NCBI GenBank assembly: GCA_040905665.1
Contig: JBBDRD010000050.1
Coordinates: forward strand, 1 to 64,000
Length of the DNA: 64,000 nucleotides
Source: DASVCN01 sp040905665
GTDB lineage: Bacteria; Deinococcota; Deinococci; Deinococcales; Trueperaceae
Reading direction: 5' to 3'
Under the pieces are notes generated by a model, which was not told where the DNA came from, made no database searches, and was given only the letters and a program-made list of their open reading frames with translations. Every line of letters starts with the position of its first letter. The first letter of the stretch is position 1. Below are positions 17,756-25,658 of the stretch, one piece after another. A program made the translations under genes and the position numbers.

Positions 17756-18133
17756 ATGATCGACACCTCACCGTACGACGCCTTCATCCCCTTCTATCCG
17801 GTTCACGATCTCGCTGCCACCCGCGACTTTTATGTGCGGGAGCTGGGGCTCGAGCTTGAGCGTGACGAGGGGCGCTGCCTGATCTTCCGGGTCGCCGGCG
17901 CGCACCTGGGCTTTTGCCTCTTCGACGGTCCTCTGCCCGACCACGAAGGACTCATCCTCTCCCTGGTCGCGCTCGACGTGGACGAGGTCTACCAGCAGCT
18001 GCGGCAATTGGGAGTCGAGACCGAGCAGCCTCCAAGGCGGAACGAACATTACGGCATCTATCACTTCTTCACTCGTGATCCCGACGGCTACCGGATAGAG
18101 ATGCGTCGCTTCACCGAGCGGTCGCACGACTGA
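17756..18133 (+). CDS. VOC-superfamily (glyoxalase/bleomycin-resistance fold) protein
   Basis: A 125-aa single vicinal-oxygen-chelate domain: two beta-alpha-beta-beta-beta modules starting at AFIPFYPVHDLAATRDFYVRELGLE and ending FFTRDPDGYRIEMRRF. A Glu in the last strand and a His near the middle are placed like VOC metal ligands, but the first-strand ligand is a Pro-Val-His-Asp rather than a plain His. The substrate is unknown; related small proteins range from glyoxalases to antibiotic-sequestering proteins. Confidence 0.8.
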   Translation: MIDTSPYDAFIPFYPVHDLAATRDFYVRELGLELERDEGRCLIFRVAGAHLGFCLFDGPLPDHEGLILSLVALDVDEVYQQLRQLGVETEQPPRRNEHYGIYHFFTRDPDGYRIEMRRFTERSHD

Positions 18134-18165
18134 AGCAGTTACCGAGGCAGCATAAGGAGTAGCGC

Positions 18166-18603
18166 GTGCTCAGAGACTTCCGCGATTTCATCAACCGAGG
18201 CAATGTAATCGACCTCGCCGTAGCGGTGATGGTGGGGTCGGCCTTTGGGTCGATTACACAGTCGCTGGTGAACGACGTGATCATGCCGCCCATCGGGCTG
18301 CTTCTTGGAGGCGTGGACTTCGTCGACCTGGGGATAATTCTCACCGACGCGCCCAGCTACACCTCCGTTCCGGATGCGATGGCCGCGGGAGCGCCGGTCC
18401 TTCGCTACGGTGCCTTCCTAAATACGGTCCTCAACTTTCTACTCATCTCGTTCGTGCTGTTCCTGGTGGTACGCGGCTACAACAACCTGCGTCGGCGTTT
18501 CTCTCGACAGGAGGAGAAATCACCCGGCCCACCCCCGGCGCCATCACGTGAAGAGGTGCTGCTGTCCGAGATTCGCGACATCCTGGCGGAGCGAGCTCAG
18601 TAG
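18166..18603 (+). CDS. mscL: Large-conductance mechanosensitive channel
   Basis: A 145-aa MscL that opens under membrane tension to release solutes during osmotic downshock. It shows the amphipathic N-terminus LRDFRDFINRGNVIDLAVAVMVG, the pore-lining TM1 (GSAFGSITQSLVNDVIMPPIG) and TM2 (LNTVLNFLLISFVLFLVV), then a charged C-terminal helix. The GTG start has AAGGAG six bases upstream. It converges on the DUF3084 gene and the two coding regions overlap by 7 bases at their stops. Confidence 0.96.
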   Translation: MLRDFRDFINRGNVIDLAVAVMVGSAFGSITQSLVNDVIMPPIGLLLGGVDFVDLGIILTDAPSYTSVPDAMAAGAPVLRYGAFLNTVLNFLLISFVLFLVVRGYNNLRRRFSRQEEKSPGPPPAPSREEVLLSEIRDILAERAQ

Positions 18604-20624
18604 AGGATCACGAACTCGAGGGTCGCCGGTCCGCTCCGCATTATCGAATCGGCAGCCACTACTCCAATGGATACCGGTCCGGTCATCTGTAATAGCTGAT
18701 TGGTGAAGCTCTCCTCGGAAGTCGTGAACGCAGCCGGCTCCGGCGAGAAGAGGCCTGCGATCGTCAGTCGTCGCTCCGTCTCGCGCACCAAGTCGAGTAC
18801 GGCAATCCGAAGGTCCGATTGCGAGACACGAAGCTGCTCGCTTCCGACATGCAACCTGCGGCTGGTGATCAGCTGGCCACGCTCGAACACCTGGCCGTTC
18901 TCGTAGGCCTCGACGGATACCTCTACCTGACTCGAGGCTCTGAACTGATTGCGAGGCGAGATGAGCACCACCAGGAGCTCGCCCTCGGTCTGCGAGAGCA
19001 GTGACACGAGGCTGTCGAACTGGTCGGCGCTCAGCCGAATTTCGCCTGCCCCTCGGCGAGCGGTCGCCACGCTGGCGTTTCGAACGAACTGGGCGATCTC
19101 TTCTCGGGCGGCCGCCGGGTCGGGAGCAGTTACCAGGCCGCTGTAAATGAAGTCGCCGCGCCGGAAGGTGACGTCGCCCTGGGCTACTACGTCGAACTCC
19201 CTTTGGATGTCTCTGAGGCGGCGGCTCTGCGCCTCCAGTGTGTCCTCGAGTTGACCTAGATCGGTCTGCAGCTTCTCGGCCCTGTCGTTGCTTACCCTCA
19301 CGTCTTCTCGCAGGGCCTCATTGAGATCGTCGAGTTGGCCGTTGAGCCCTTCCAGTTCACGGTTGCGGTTGTCGAGCTGCTGCGCCCGTAGCTCGAGACC
19401 CTGGTTCTGGCTTTGCAGAACCTCGTTCTGTTCTCGCAGTTGGTCGTTCTGGCCGCGCAGCTCCGCGGCTTGCTCACCAAGGTTCCCGATCTGAGTTCCC
19501 AGATTTGATACGTCCGCCTCTAGTCCTTGGATCTCCGCTTCCAGATCCAGAGCTTGCTCCAGCGCCTCTTCGCGCTGGGTGAGCGCCGCGTCTCGTGCCT
19601 CAACCGCCTCCTCGAGATTGGTCTCGGTCTGCTGCAACTCCTGCCGCACCCGGGCCAACTGTTGTTGCTGCTGTGCCAGGCTCTCATTGCTATCGTTCAG
19701 CGCCAGTTGGACCTCGGAGACTTGGTTCTCGAGCTCGGCGACCTGTTCCCTGGCGCTCACCGCCTCCCGCCGCGCCGCGGCCGCCTCGCCCTGTAGTTGC
19801 TCCGTAAGCGCCTGGGCCTGCTCGAGCTGAAGGCCCGCACGTTGCAGCCGGTTCTGAGTTTCGGACAGGCTCTCCTCCAGCGAGGCAAGTTGCGAGTTGG
19901 CACGGTCGAGACTTTGGCTCAACTCCTCCACATCACTCGTTAACCGTTCGCGCTCGAGCGCCAGCTGCTCGGTCTCCTCACGCGCGACATCGGCGTCGGC
20001 TTGGGCACGCCGAGCATCGTCGCGAGCCGACTGTGCGACCCGTTCGGCCTCGAGCCGAGCCTCGTTCGCGTCCGCGAGCTGCTGCTCGACACCCTGAAGT
20101 TCTTCCAGAGCTTGGTCGTACTCCTCGCTAACGAGCTCGAACGACTCACCCAGCGAGGCAACCTCCCCACGAAGCGCCTCGGCCTCGTCTCGCAGTTCCT
20201 GGAATTCGAGCCGAGCCTGGTCCCGCTCGTCCACCGCCCGATCACGTTGACTTTCGACCTCAAGCCGACGCCGGTTGGCTTCACCCAGCTCGCTCTGCCC
20301 CTGAACGATCTGCTCCTGGAGCATCTCGACCTGTTCGGTAAGGGCCTCTTGCTCGGCCTGCAGCCTGTTGAGCTGGCTAGCGGTTCGTTGGGCGTTGAGC
20401 AGGGTCGCGGTAGCGTTCTCGAACGCTAGAGCCAGCACCGCGAGCGTGGTCAGCATGATGAGGATGCCGGCCATCACCCCGACTATCTGACCGGTTACGC
20501 GCGGCCTCGTCCCAAAAAGACTGAGGCGGCGCCGACCCACGAGCGTCCCGAGCCGGTCCCCTGAGTAAGCGATGATGCCTGCCAGCAGCACCAGCATGAC
20601 GACGAGGCCGAGTACGTAGATCAT
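18597..20624 (-). CDS. DUF3084 coiled-coil membrane protein
   Basis: A 675-aa protein with two N-terminal membrane helices around the family's GDRLGTLVGRRRLSLFGTRPR motif (residues about 23-43), then a coiled coil of roughly 380 residues rich in Q, E, L and R. A folded C-terminal region follows (FRRGDFIYSGLVTAPDPAA to the end). This is the DUF3084 layout known from cyanobacteria and Deinococcus-Thermus. The helix pair should anchor it with the coiled coil projecting from the membrane. No function is established for the family; an envelope-spanning scaffold would fit the shape but is a guess. Confidence 0.88.
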   Translation of the reverse strand: MIYVLGLVVMLVLLAGIIAYSGDRLGTLVGRRRLSLFGTRPRVTGQIVGVMAGILIMLTTLAVLALAFENATATLLNAQRTASQLNRLQAEQEALTEQVEMLQEQIVQGQSELGEANRRRLEVESQRDRAVDERDQARLEFQELRDEAEALRGEVASLGESFELVSEEYDQALEELQGVEQQLADANEARLEAERVAQSARDDARRAQADADVAREETEQLALERERLTSDVEELSQSLDRANSQLASLEESLSETQNRLQRAGLQLEQAQALTEQLQGEAAAARREAVSAREQVAELENQVSEVQLALNDSNESLAQQQQQLARVRQELQQTETNLEEAVEARDAALTQREEALEQALDLEAEIQGLEADVSNLGTQIGNLGEQAAELRGQNDQLREQNEVLQSQNQGLELRAQQLDNRNRELEGLNGQLDDLNEALREDVRVSNDRAEKLQTDLGQLEDTLEAQSRRLRDIQREFDVVAQGDVTFRRGDFIYSGLVTAPDPAAAREEIAQFVRNASVATARRGAGEIRLSADQFDSLVSLLSQTEGELLVVLISPRNQFRASSQVEVSVEAYENGQVFERGQLITSRRLHVGSEQLRVSQSDLRIAVLDLVRETERRLTIAGLFSPEPAAFTTSEESFTNQLLQMTGPVSIGVVAADSIMRSGPATLEFVILY

Positions 20625-20670
20625 CGGCGGCGGACTTCACTCCAGCGGCTCGGGGCCGCGCCCGCGCGCC

Positions 20671-21444
20671 TCAAAGCTGGAAGTCGCTCCCCAGGTAGTA
20701 GGTGCGCACGTCGTCATCCTCGGCGAACTCGGCGGGCGTGCCAGAAAAGCGAACGCGGCCATCGAACATCAGATAGACGCGATCGGCGATGGCCAGCGTC
20801 TCGCGCACGCTGTGATCGGTGAGCAGGACACCCAGGCCGCGTCGTTCACGCAACTCGGCAATCAGTAGTTGGATCTCACGGATCGACTTGGGATCGACCC
20901 CCGTAAATGGTTCATCGAGAAGTATGAATGAAGGATCGGTCGTGAGCGAACGGGCTATTTCCAGCCTCCGGCGTTCGCCCCCGGAAAGCGTATCGGCACG
21001 TTGCAGCGCCAGATGCTCCAGCCCGAACTCTTCGAGCAGCTCCTGCGCCTTGGCTTCCTGCTTGTGGCGCGACATCCCCTGGAACTCGAGTATCGCCAGC
21101 AGGTTGTCGCGAACGCTCATTTTTCGGAAGGCGCTGGGCTCTTGCGCCAGGTAACCGAGCCCGTGTCTCGCCCGGCGGTGCATCGGCCAGCCGGTCACGT
21201 CCTGATTACCCAGTTTGATGGTGCCCGACTGCGGCCGCACAAAACCCACCATCATGTAGAAGGTCGTGGTCTTGCCCGCACCGTTGGGTCCCAGAAGAGC
21301 GACTATCTCGCCAGGCTCGAGCCGCAGATCCACGCCGGCGACCACGGGCCGCCGACCGTAGCGCTTCACCAGGCCCGACGCTTCGAGATGCGCCTCCTGC
21401 AATCCTGCACGAGAACGCTCTAAGGGGCCCGTTAGCGCAGACAT
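20671..21444 (-). CDS. lptB: LptB-type ABC transporter ATP-binding protein
   Basis: A 257-aa ATPase closely resembling LptB, the motor of the Lpt lipopolysaccharide transport bridge. Walker A GPNGAGKTTTFYMMVG (the FYM-VG continuation is an LptB hallmark), GLGYLAQEPSAFRKMSVRDN around the Q-loop, signature LSGGERRRLEIAR, Walker B FILLDEPFTGVDP and H-loop LTDHSVRETL are all intact. No lptA, lptC or lptFG lies beside it; instead it is 46 bases downstream of nothing but the DUF3084 start. In a Deinococcota-type cell the cargo need not be classical LPS. Confidence 0.85.
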   Translation of the reverse strand: MSALTGPLERSRAGLQEAHLEASGLVKRYGRRPVVAGVDLRLEPGEIVALLGPNGAGKTTTFYMMVGFVRPQSGTIKLGNQDVTGWPMHRRARHGLGYLAQEPSAFRKMSVRDNLLAILEFQGMSRHKQEAKAQELLEEFGLEHLALQRADTLSGGERRRLEIARSLTTDPSFILLDEPFTGVDPKSIREIQLLIAELRERRGLGVLLTDHSVRETLAIADRVYLMFDGRVRFSGTPAEFAEDDDVRTYYLGSDFQL

Positions 21445-21550
21445 ACCGCGTCATGCTAACACGCGCTTTGAAGCCTCCAACGCGTAGTTCGTGACATCCG
21501 AGACGCCCGACAGTGGCTCCTGAATAATCCCGAATCCGCTCGACATCTGC

Positions 21551-21556
21551 TAGCAT
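21551..21556 (+). promoter_or_regulatory. Leaderless-type -10 box (TAGCAT)
   Basis: TAGCAT, five bases, then the GTG start of the AAA ATPase at 21562. Confidence 0.45.
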
Positions 21557-21561
21557 CGGTC

Positions 21562-22356
21562 GTGCTCCTACAGGAGGTCAACCTGCCGCCCGCCGGGCCG
21601 GCATTTCCTTTCAGCTTGCCGCTCCTGCGCGGCACTCGCTCGATTGCCCTCGACCGGCCGGTCACGATACTCGTTGGCGAGAACGGCAGCGGCAAGAGCA
21701 CCCTGCTGGAAGCGATCGCCCTCGCCTGCGAACTGCCGGTCGTGGGCAGCGTCGAGCTCTCCGGCAGCGATCCGTCGCTGGCGCCGGTCACCCCGCTGGC
21801 TGATGCTCTCAAGCTTTCGTGGACGCAGCGGACCAGGCGCGGGCTGTTCCTGCGCGCCGAAGACTACTTCGGTTATGTGAAGTCGCAGAACCAGATGAAG
21901 TCGGAGATGCGCGCTTCTCTCGAGCGGCTGCGCAGGGAGAACCCCGGTATGCCCGATCTCGAACTGAGGCGCATCAGCTCCCCGTTCGCCGGCTCGCTGG
22001 CGGCAACAGAGGACCGCTATGGCGGCGACCTCGACGAGCGAAGTCACGGCGAGAGCTTTCTGGCCCTCTTCAAGGGCAGACTCACCGGTGCGGGTCTCTA
22101 CCTGCTCGACGAGCCAGAAGCGGCGCTGTCGCCGTTGCGTCAGCTCGCCTTCATGGCGCTCGTTAAGGACGCGCTGGCGCGGGGCGCTCAGTTTCTCATC
22201 GCCACGCACGCGCCCATGCTGATGGCCTTCCCCGACGCTCGGCTCTACGAGGTGCGGGGCGATGAGATCAAAGCGGCCCAGTTCGACGAGCTCGAGCACG
22301 TGCGCACCATGCGGGACTTCCTGGACGCTCCGGAAGCGTTCGTGAGGTATCTGTAG
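21562..22356 (+). CDS. AAA-family ATPase (ABC/SMC-like, stand-alone)
   Basis: A 264-aa soluble ATPase of the AAA_21/AAA_23-like predicted ATPase group. Walker A VGENGSGKSTLLEAIA is near residue 38, an ABC-like signature region is SHGESFLALFKGRL near 160, Walker B with catalytic Glu is LYLLDEPEAALSPLRQL near 178, and an H-switch is IATHAPML near 214. There is no membrane partner. Homologues are small cytoplasmic ATPases of unknown role. Starts with GTG. Confidence 0.85.
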   Translation: MLLQEVNLPPAGPAFPFSLPLLRGTRSIALDRPVTILVGENGSGKSTLLEAIALACELPVVGSVELSGSDPSLAPVTPLADALKLSWTQRTRRGLFLRAEDYFGYVKSQNQMKSEMRASLERLRRENPGMPDLELRRISSPFAGSLAATEDRYGGDLDERSHGESFLALFKGRLTGAGLYLLDEPEAALSPLRQLAFMALVKDALARGAQFLIATHAPMLMAFPDARLYEVRGDEIKAAQFDELEHVRTMRDFLDAPEAFVRYL

Positions 22357-22411
22357 TGGCTTACAGCGAGGGCCAGGTCTCGGGGAGGAACTAGCAAATA
22401 TTCTACTACTA

Positions 22412-22443
22412 CGTTAGTATACTAATATGGTAGGATACTAACG
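22412..22443. promoter_or_regulatory. Palindromic operator-like site at the start of the DUF234-type ATPase
   Basis: CGTTAGTAT (22412-22420) and its exact reverse complement ATACTAACG (22435-22443) flank 14 bases. Inside lies a perfect 12-bp palindrome TTAGTATACTAA (22414-22425). The right arm ends on the first base of the GTG start. The stretch is strikingly AT-rich against its neighbours. ATACTAA occurs twice as a direct repeat 16 bases apart. Confidence 0.6.
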
Positions 22444-23921
22444 TGAAGCTCCTCGCCGCAGATCGCCTAAGCGACCTCATTGACCGCGAGCAGGAGTCGG
22501 CCGAGCTATGGTCCCTCGGGGAGTCAGGTGAGCCAAGGCTCGCTATGCTCTACGGTCGCCGGCGCGTTGGAAAGACCTACCTCCTCACCCGCTTGTGGGA
22601 CCGAGAGACGGCCTTCTACTTCACGGCATCCAACACATCGCCCGAAATCAACCGACGAGTACTGATCGAGGAGGCTGAGCGCTGGTCCGGCACCGAGCTT
22701 CGGCCAGGCGACTACCCTACCTGGCGTTCTCTCTTTCGGATGCTCCTTGAGTTGCAACCGGACCGCAACATTGTGATCATTCTCGACGAGTTCCAATATT
22801 TGGCCAACGACGAGAAGGGACTTAGCGAAGTCGCCAGCGAACTGAACGCTGTATGGGAGGGAGGCTTTCGCCGTTCCGCCGGCATCCTGGTTGTCCTCTC
22901 GGGCTCCGCCGCAAGTACGCTTGAAGAACTGGCTTCAGGTGGCTCACCACTATATGGCAGGTTGGACTGGCGCCGCCAACTGCAACCGTTCGATTACTTC
23001 GACGCTGGCCAAATGCTCGCCAAGTACTCACTTCGTGACCGGATCGAGAGCTATGCAGCATTCGGCGGGCTTCCGAAGTACCTGCGCGCCTTGGATCAAT
23101 CGCGGTCACTCGCCGAGAACATCGTCAGGTTGTTACTTGAACCGCACGGCGAGGTGCGCCTTCAACTCGAGACCATACTGAGCCAGGAAGAAGGAGTGCG
23201 CGAAAACGCGACCTACCAGGGCATCCTCGAGTCTGTCGGTATCAAGCGCCGTCCACTGGGGGAGATCGCGGCCATGCTTGCAAGAACGGTGGATACTCCG
23301 CTACGTCGAATGGTTGGCCAGCTTGTCGAGCTGGGTCTCCTCCAGCTGGAACGAGATTTCTCGGAAAGGGGAACGCGGGCGTTGCGTTACCGAATTGCCG
23401 ATCCGGCCCTCCGCTTCTACTACGGAATGGTACTGCCCAACGAGTCAGCAATCGCAAGTTCAGGGGCACGCGCAGTGTGGCGTGAGCGCTTGGCTAAAGA
23501 GGCATTTCCTGCGTATGCCGGTCAGCACGTGTTTGAGGACGTAGTAGCCCAGGCTTACCGGCGTTGGCGCGCTCTCAAAGGTCTTCCGGCCGTCGAGGAG
23601 TGGGGGCGCTGGTCGGGCAAGGACCGCGACCGCCGGGACATGGAGCTGGACTTCGTGGTGAGGCTGTTGGACGGCAGAATGATGACAGGATCCGCCAAGT
23701 TCCGAAAACGGAAAGCAGACGTTTCTGTCCTTTTCGAACATCTCGACGCCCTAAAGCGCCTCTCTGAAAGCGGCCGCGCTTGGGCCCGGGAAGCGCTCGA
23801 GCCCGACTCACCGCTATTCTTCGTTTCCGCGCACGGCTTCACCGACTCGTTCTTCCAGGCCGCTGATGACCTGAGCCAACCGTTGATCGCATGGACGCTG
23901 GATGACATCTTCAGGCGATAA
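22443..23921 (+). CDS. Archaeal-type ATPase with DUF234-like C-terminal domain
   Basis: A 492-aa STAND/AAA-like ATPase of the archaeal ATPase family. Walker A is YGRRRVGKTYLLTRL near residue 38, Walker B IVIILDEFQYLAND near 110, and the sensor-like region VLSGSAASTLEEL near 155. A winged-helix segment (residues about 240-310) precedes a DUF234-like C-terminus, a degraded restriction-nuclease fold in this family. Here the ELDFVV strand is kept, but the ExK position reads GSAKFRKR, lacking the acidic residue, so nuclease activity is doubtful. Family function is unknown; members are patchily distributed. The AT-rich start region suggests it may have been acquired. Confidence 0.85.
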   Translation: MKLLAADRLSDLIDREQESAELWSLGESGEPRLAMLYGRRRVGKTYLLTRLWDRETAFYFTASNTSPEINRRVLIEEAERWSGTELRPGDYPTWRSLFRMLLELQPDRNIVIILDEFQYLANDEKGLSEVASELNAVWEGGFRRSAGILVVLSGSAASTLEELASGGSPLYGRLDWRRQLQPFDYFDAGQMLAKYSLRDRIESYAAFGGLPKYLRALDQSRSLAENIVRLLLEPHGEVRLQLETILSQEEGVRENATYQGILESVGIKRRPLGEIAAMLARTVDTPLRRMVGQLVELGLLQLERDFSERGTRALRYRIADPALRFYYGMVLPNESAIASSGARAVWRERLAKEAFPAYAGQHVFEDVVAQAYRRWRALKGLPAVEEWGRWSGKDRDRRDMELDFVVRLLDGRMMTGSAKFRKRKADVSVLFEHLDALKRLSESGRAWAREALEPDSPLFFVSAHGFTDSFFQAADDLSQPLIAWTLDDIFRR

Positions 23922-23926
23922 GCATT

Positions 23927-23944
23927 TGCCGCTGACAAGCGGCA
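23927..23944 (+). other. Short hairpin after the ATPase gene
   Basis: A 7-bp perfect stem TGCCGCT/AGCGGCA with a GACA loop, six bases after the stop codon. No T-run follows, so a terminator role is uncertain. Confidence 0.35.
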
Positions 23945-23955
23945 TGAGGCGTTAG

Positions 23956-24201
23956 TTAGTGAGTTGTAGCGCGCTTTACTCCCCGAAAGTGCCGCTGAAA
24001 ATGCCAAGCCGCCAGTTGCAGACACTCCGCGACTGTCATTTCCCCAAAGAATGAGTGGACAAGGCAGGTCTCGTCCAGCCTCCCCGATTCGCGGGCGCCT
24101 TCCGCCTCACCGATCAGGTGCGCGGCTTCCAGGCCCTGCGCCGCTTCCTCGAATCCGGGATAGCGGCTGGTGAATATCGACTTGGGGTAGTAATTTTCGA
24201 G
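23956..24201 (-). pseudogene. DinB-superfamily C-terminal remnant
   Basis: On the minus strand the frame from about LENYYPKSIFTSRYPGFEEA to the end at 23956 resembles the C-terminal half of DinB-like proteins, including HSFFGEMTVAECLQLAAWHF with the final histidines expected of the metal site. The first half of the four-helix bundle is missing and the upstream residues in this frame are arginine-rich and unlike the family. The complete DinB gene at 53.1 kb is about 160 aa for comparison. I read this as a truncated leftover in the 353-bp gap between the ATPase and aceF; nothing else is seen there apart from the short hairpin. Confidence 0.45.
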
Positions 24202-24274
24202 CGGCCTCACGGAGCTTCGCCTCCCAGACCGTGAGGTCCGCCGCCCCGTCACCCCGCCAAATTACCCCGTCACG

Positions 24275-25651
24275 TTACCCCTCGAGCGTCATCAAGAACG
24301 GCTCCTCGATCGCCTCGCACATCCAGCGCAGGAAGCGTGCGGCCGAGGCCCCATCGATTAGCCGGTGGTCGTAGCTGAGCGCCAGCGGCATCATCAGGCG
24401 GGGCACGAACTCATCCTTGTCTCGGTCATAGACGGGCTCGTATCCGCCACGCGACACGCCCAGGATGGCTACATCGGGCGGGTTGACGATGGGCGTGAAG
24501 CCGGTCCCGCCGATGCCACCCAAGTTGCTCACGCTGAAGTTCCCGCCCTGCATCTCATCCAAGCCCAACTTGCGGTCCCGCGCCTTCTCGGCCAGCTCGC
24601 CCAGCTCGACAGCAAGGTCGATCATGCTCTTCTTGTCGGCGTTACGGATAACCGGCACCAGCAGACCGGCTTCGGTATCCACCGCCACTCCCACGTTGAT
24701 GTAGCGCTTGTAGACGACCTCGTTCGACTCGACGTCGATCGAGGCATTGAAGTCGGGGAAGCGTTTTAGGGCGGCGGCGGCGATCTTGAGGATCATCGCG
24801 GTTGGCGTTAGTTTCGCACCCACCGCTTCGGCCCGCTTGCCGTAACGCTTACGCAAGCGCTCGAATTCGGTGATGTCGGTCTTGTCGAAGTGAGTGACCA
24901 TGGGTACGCTGGCCCAGGCATTCGCCATCGAGCGCACCGTCGCCTTGCGAATGCCCGACATCGGCTTGCGCTCGACGTCGCCCCACTTGCTGAAATCGGG
25001 AAGAGGCGTAGCCGGCGCCGCGGAAGTACTCCGCGAAGCAGGTGCGCCACCCTCGCTAAGGTGCATGACGTCGGCAAAAGAGATTCTGCCTAGCAGGCCG
25101 CTTCCCTGCACCTCGCGAATCTCGATCCCCTTCTCGCGGGCCAATCGACGGACCGAAGGCGCCGCCGGAATTAGGCCGCCATCGGAGGAGGCATCGGATG
25201 AGGAGCGGCCGGACACGTCAGGATGAGGTTTTCGTCCCGAAGCCCGAAGCGGGCCCTTTTCGGCGCCATCGCGGGGCGCGCTTTCGTCACGGCGCTCCTC
25301 GACTGATGGTGAGACACGACCATCCTCAGCGGGCTTGGCGTCTGCTTTCGGCTTCGCCTCGGCGTCGGAAGCCTTCTGCTCCTCAGTTCCCGCTTCCGAA
25401 CTCGCCCCTGATTCGCTCACGGTGAGGACCACCTGCCCCACTCGCGCTTCTTCATTCTCCTTGACGCCGATCGACTCGACTCGCCCAGCTACTGTCGACG
25501 GCACTTCAACGACAGCCTTGTCGGTTTCCAACTCGATTACCGGCTGGTCGACGGCGAGATCGTCTCCTACCGAGACCAGCACACGCACGATGGTGCCCGC
25601 CTCGATGCCCTCACCGACCTCCGGGAGCTTGAATTCTGTAGCCACGCGCAC
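24275..25651 (-). CDS. aceF: Dihydrolipoyllysine-residue acetyltransferase (PDH E2)
   Basis: The core of the pyruvate dehydrogenase complex, passing acetyl groups from lipoamide to CoA. The 458-aa chain has one lipoyl domain (residues 1-80, lipoylated Lys about 45 in ETDKAVVEV). A long charged and Ala/Ser/Asp-rich linker follows (about 85-160), then an E3-binding domain (AAPSVRRLAREKGIEIREVQGSGLLGRI) and the catalytic domain ending with DHRLIDGASAARFL (HxxxDG). E. coli AceF has three lipoyl domains; this has one. It lies 7 bases downstream of aceE in one operon. No E3 (lpd) gene is in the window. Confidence 0.95.
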   Translation of the reverse strand: MRVATEFKLPEVGEGIEAGTIVRVLVSVGDDLAVDQPVIELETDKAVVEVPSTVAGRVESIGVKENEEARVGQVVLTVSESGASSEAGTEEQKASDAEAKPKADAKPAEDGRVSPSVEERRDESAPRDGAEKGPLRASGRKPHPDVSGRSSSDASSDGGLIPAAPSVRRLAREKGIEIREVQGSGLLGRISFADVMHLSEGGAPASRSTSAAPATPLPDFSKWGDVERKPMSGIRKATVRSMANAWASVPMVTHFDKTDITEFERLRKRYGKRAEAVGAKLTPTAMILKIAAAALKRFPDFNASIDVESNEVVYKRYINVGVAVDTEAGLLVPVIRNADKKSMIDLAVELGELAEKARDRKLGLDEMQGGNFSVSNLGGIGGTGFTPIVNPPDVAILGVSRGGYEPVYDRDKDEFVPRLMMPLALSYDHRLIDGASAARFLRWMCEAIEEPFLMTLEG

Positions 25652-25658
25652 TCTCCCC

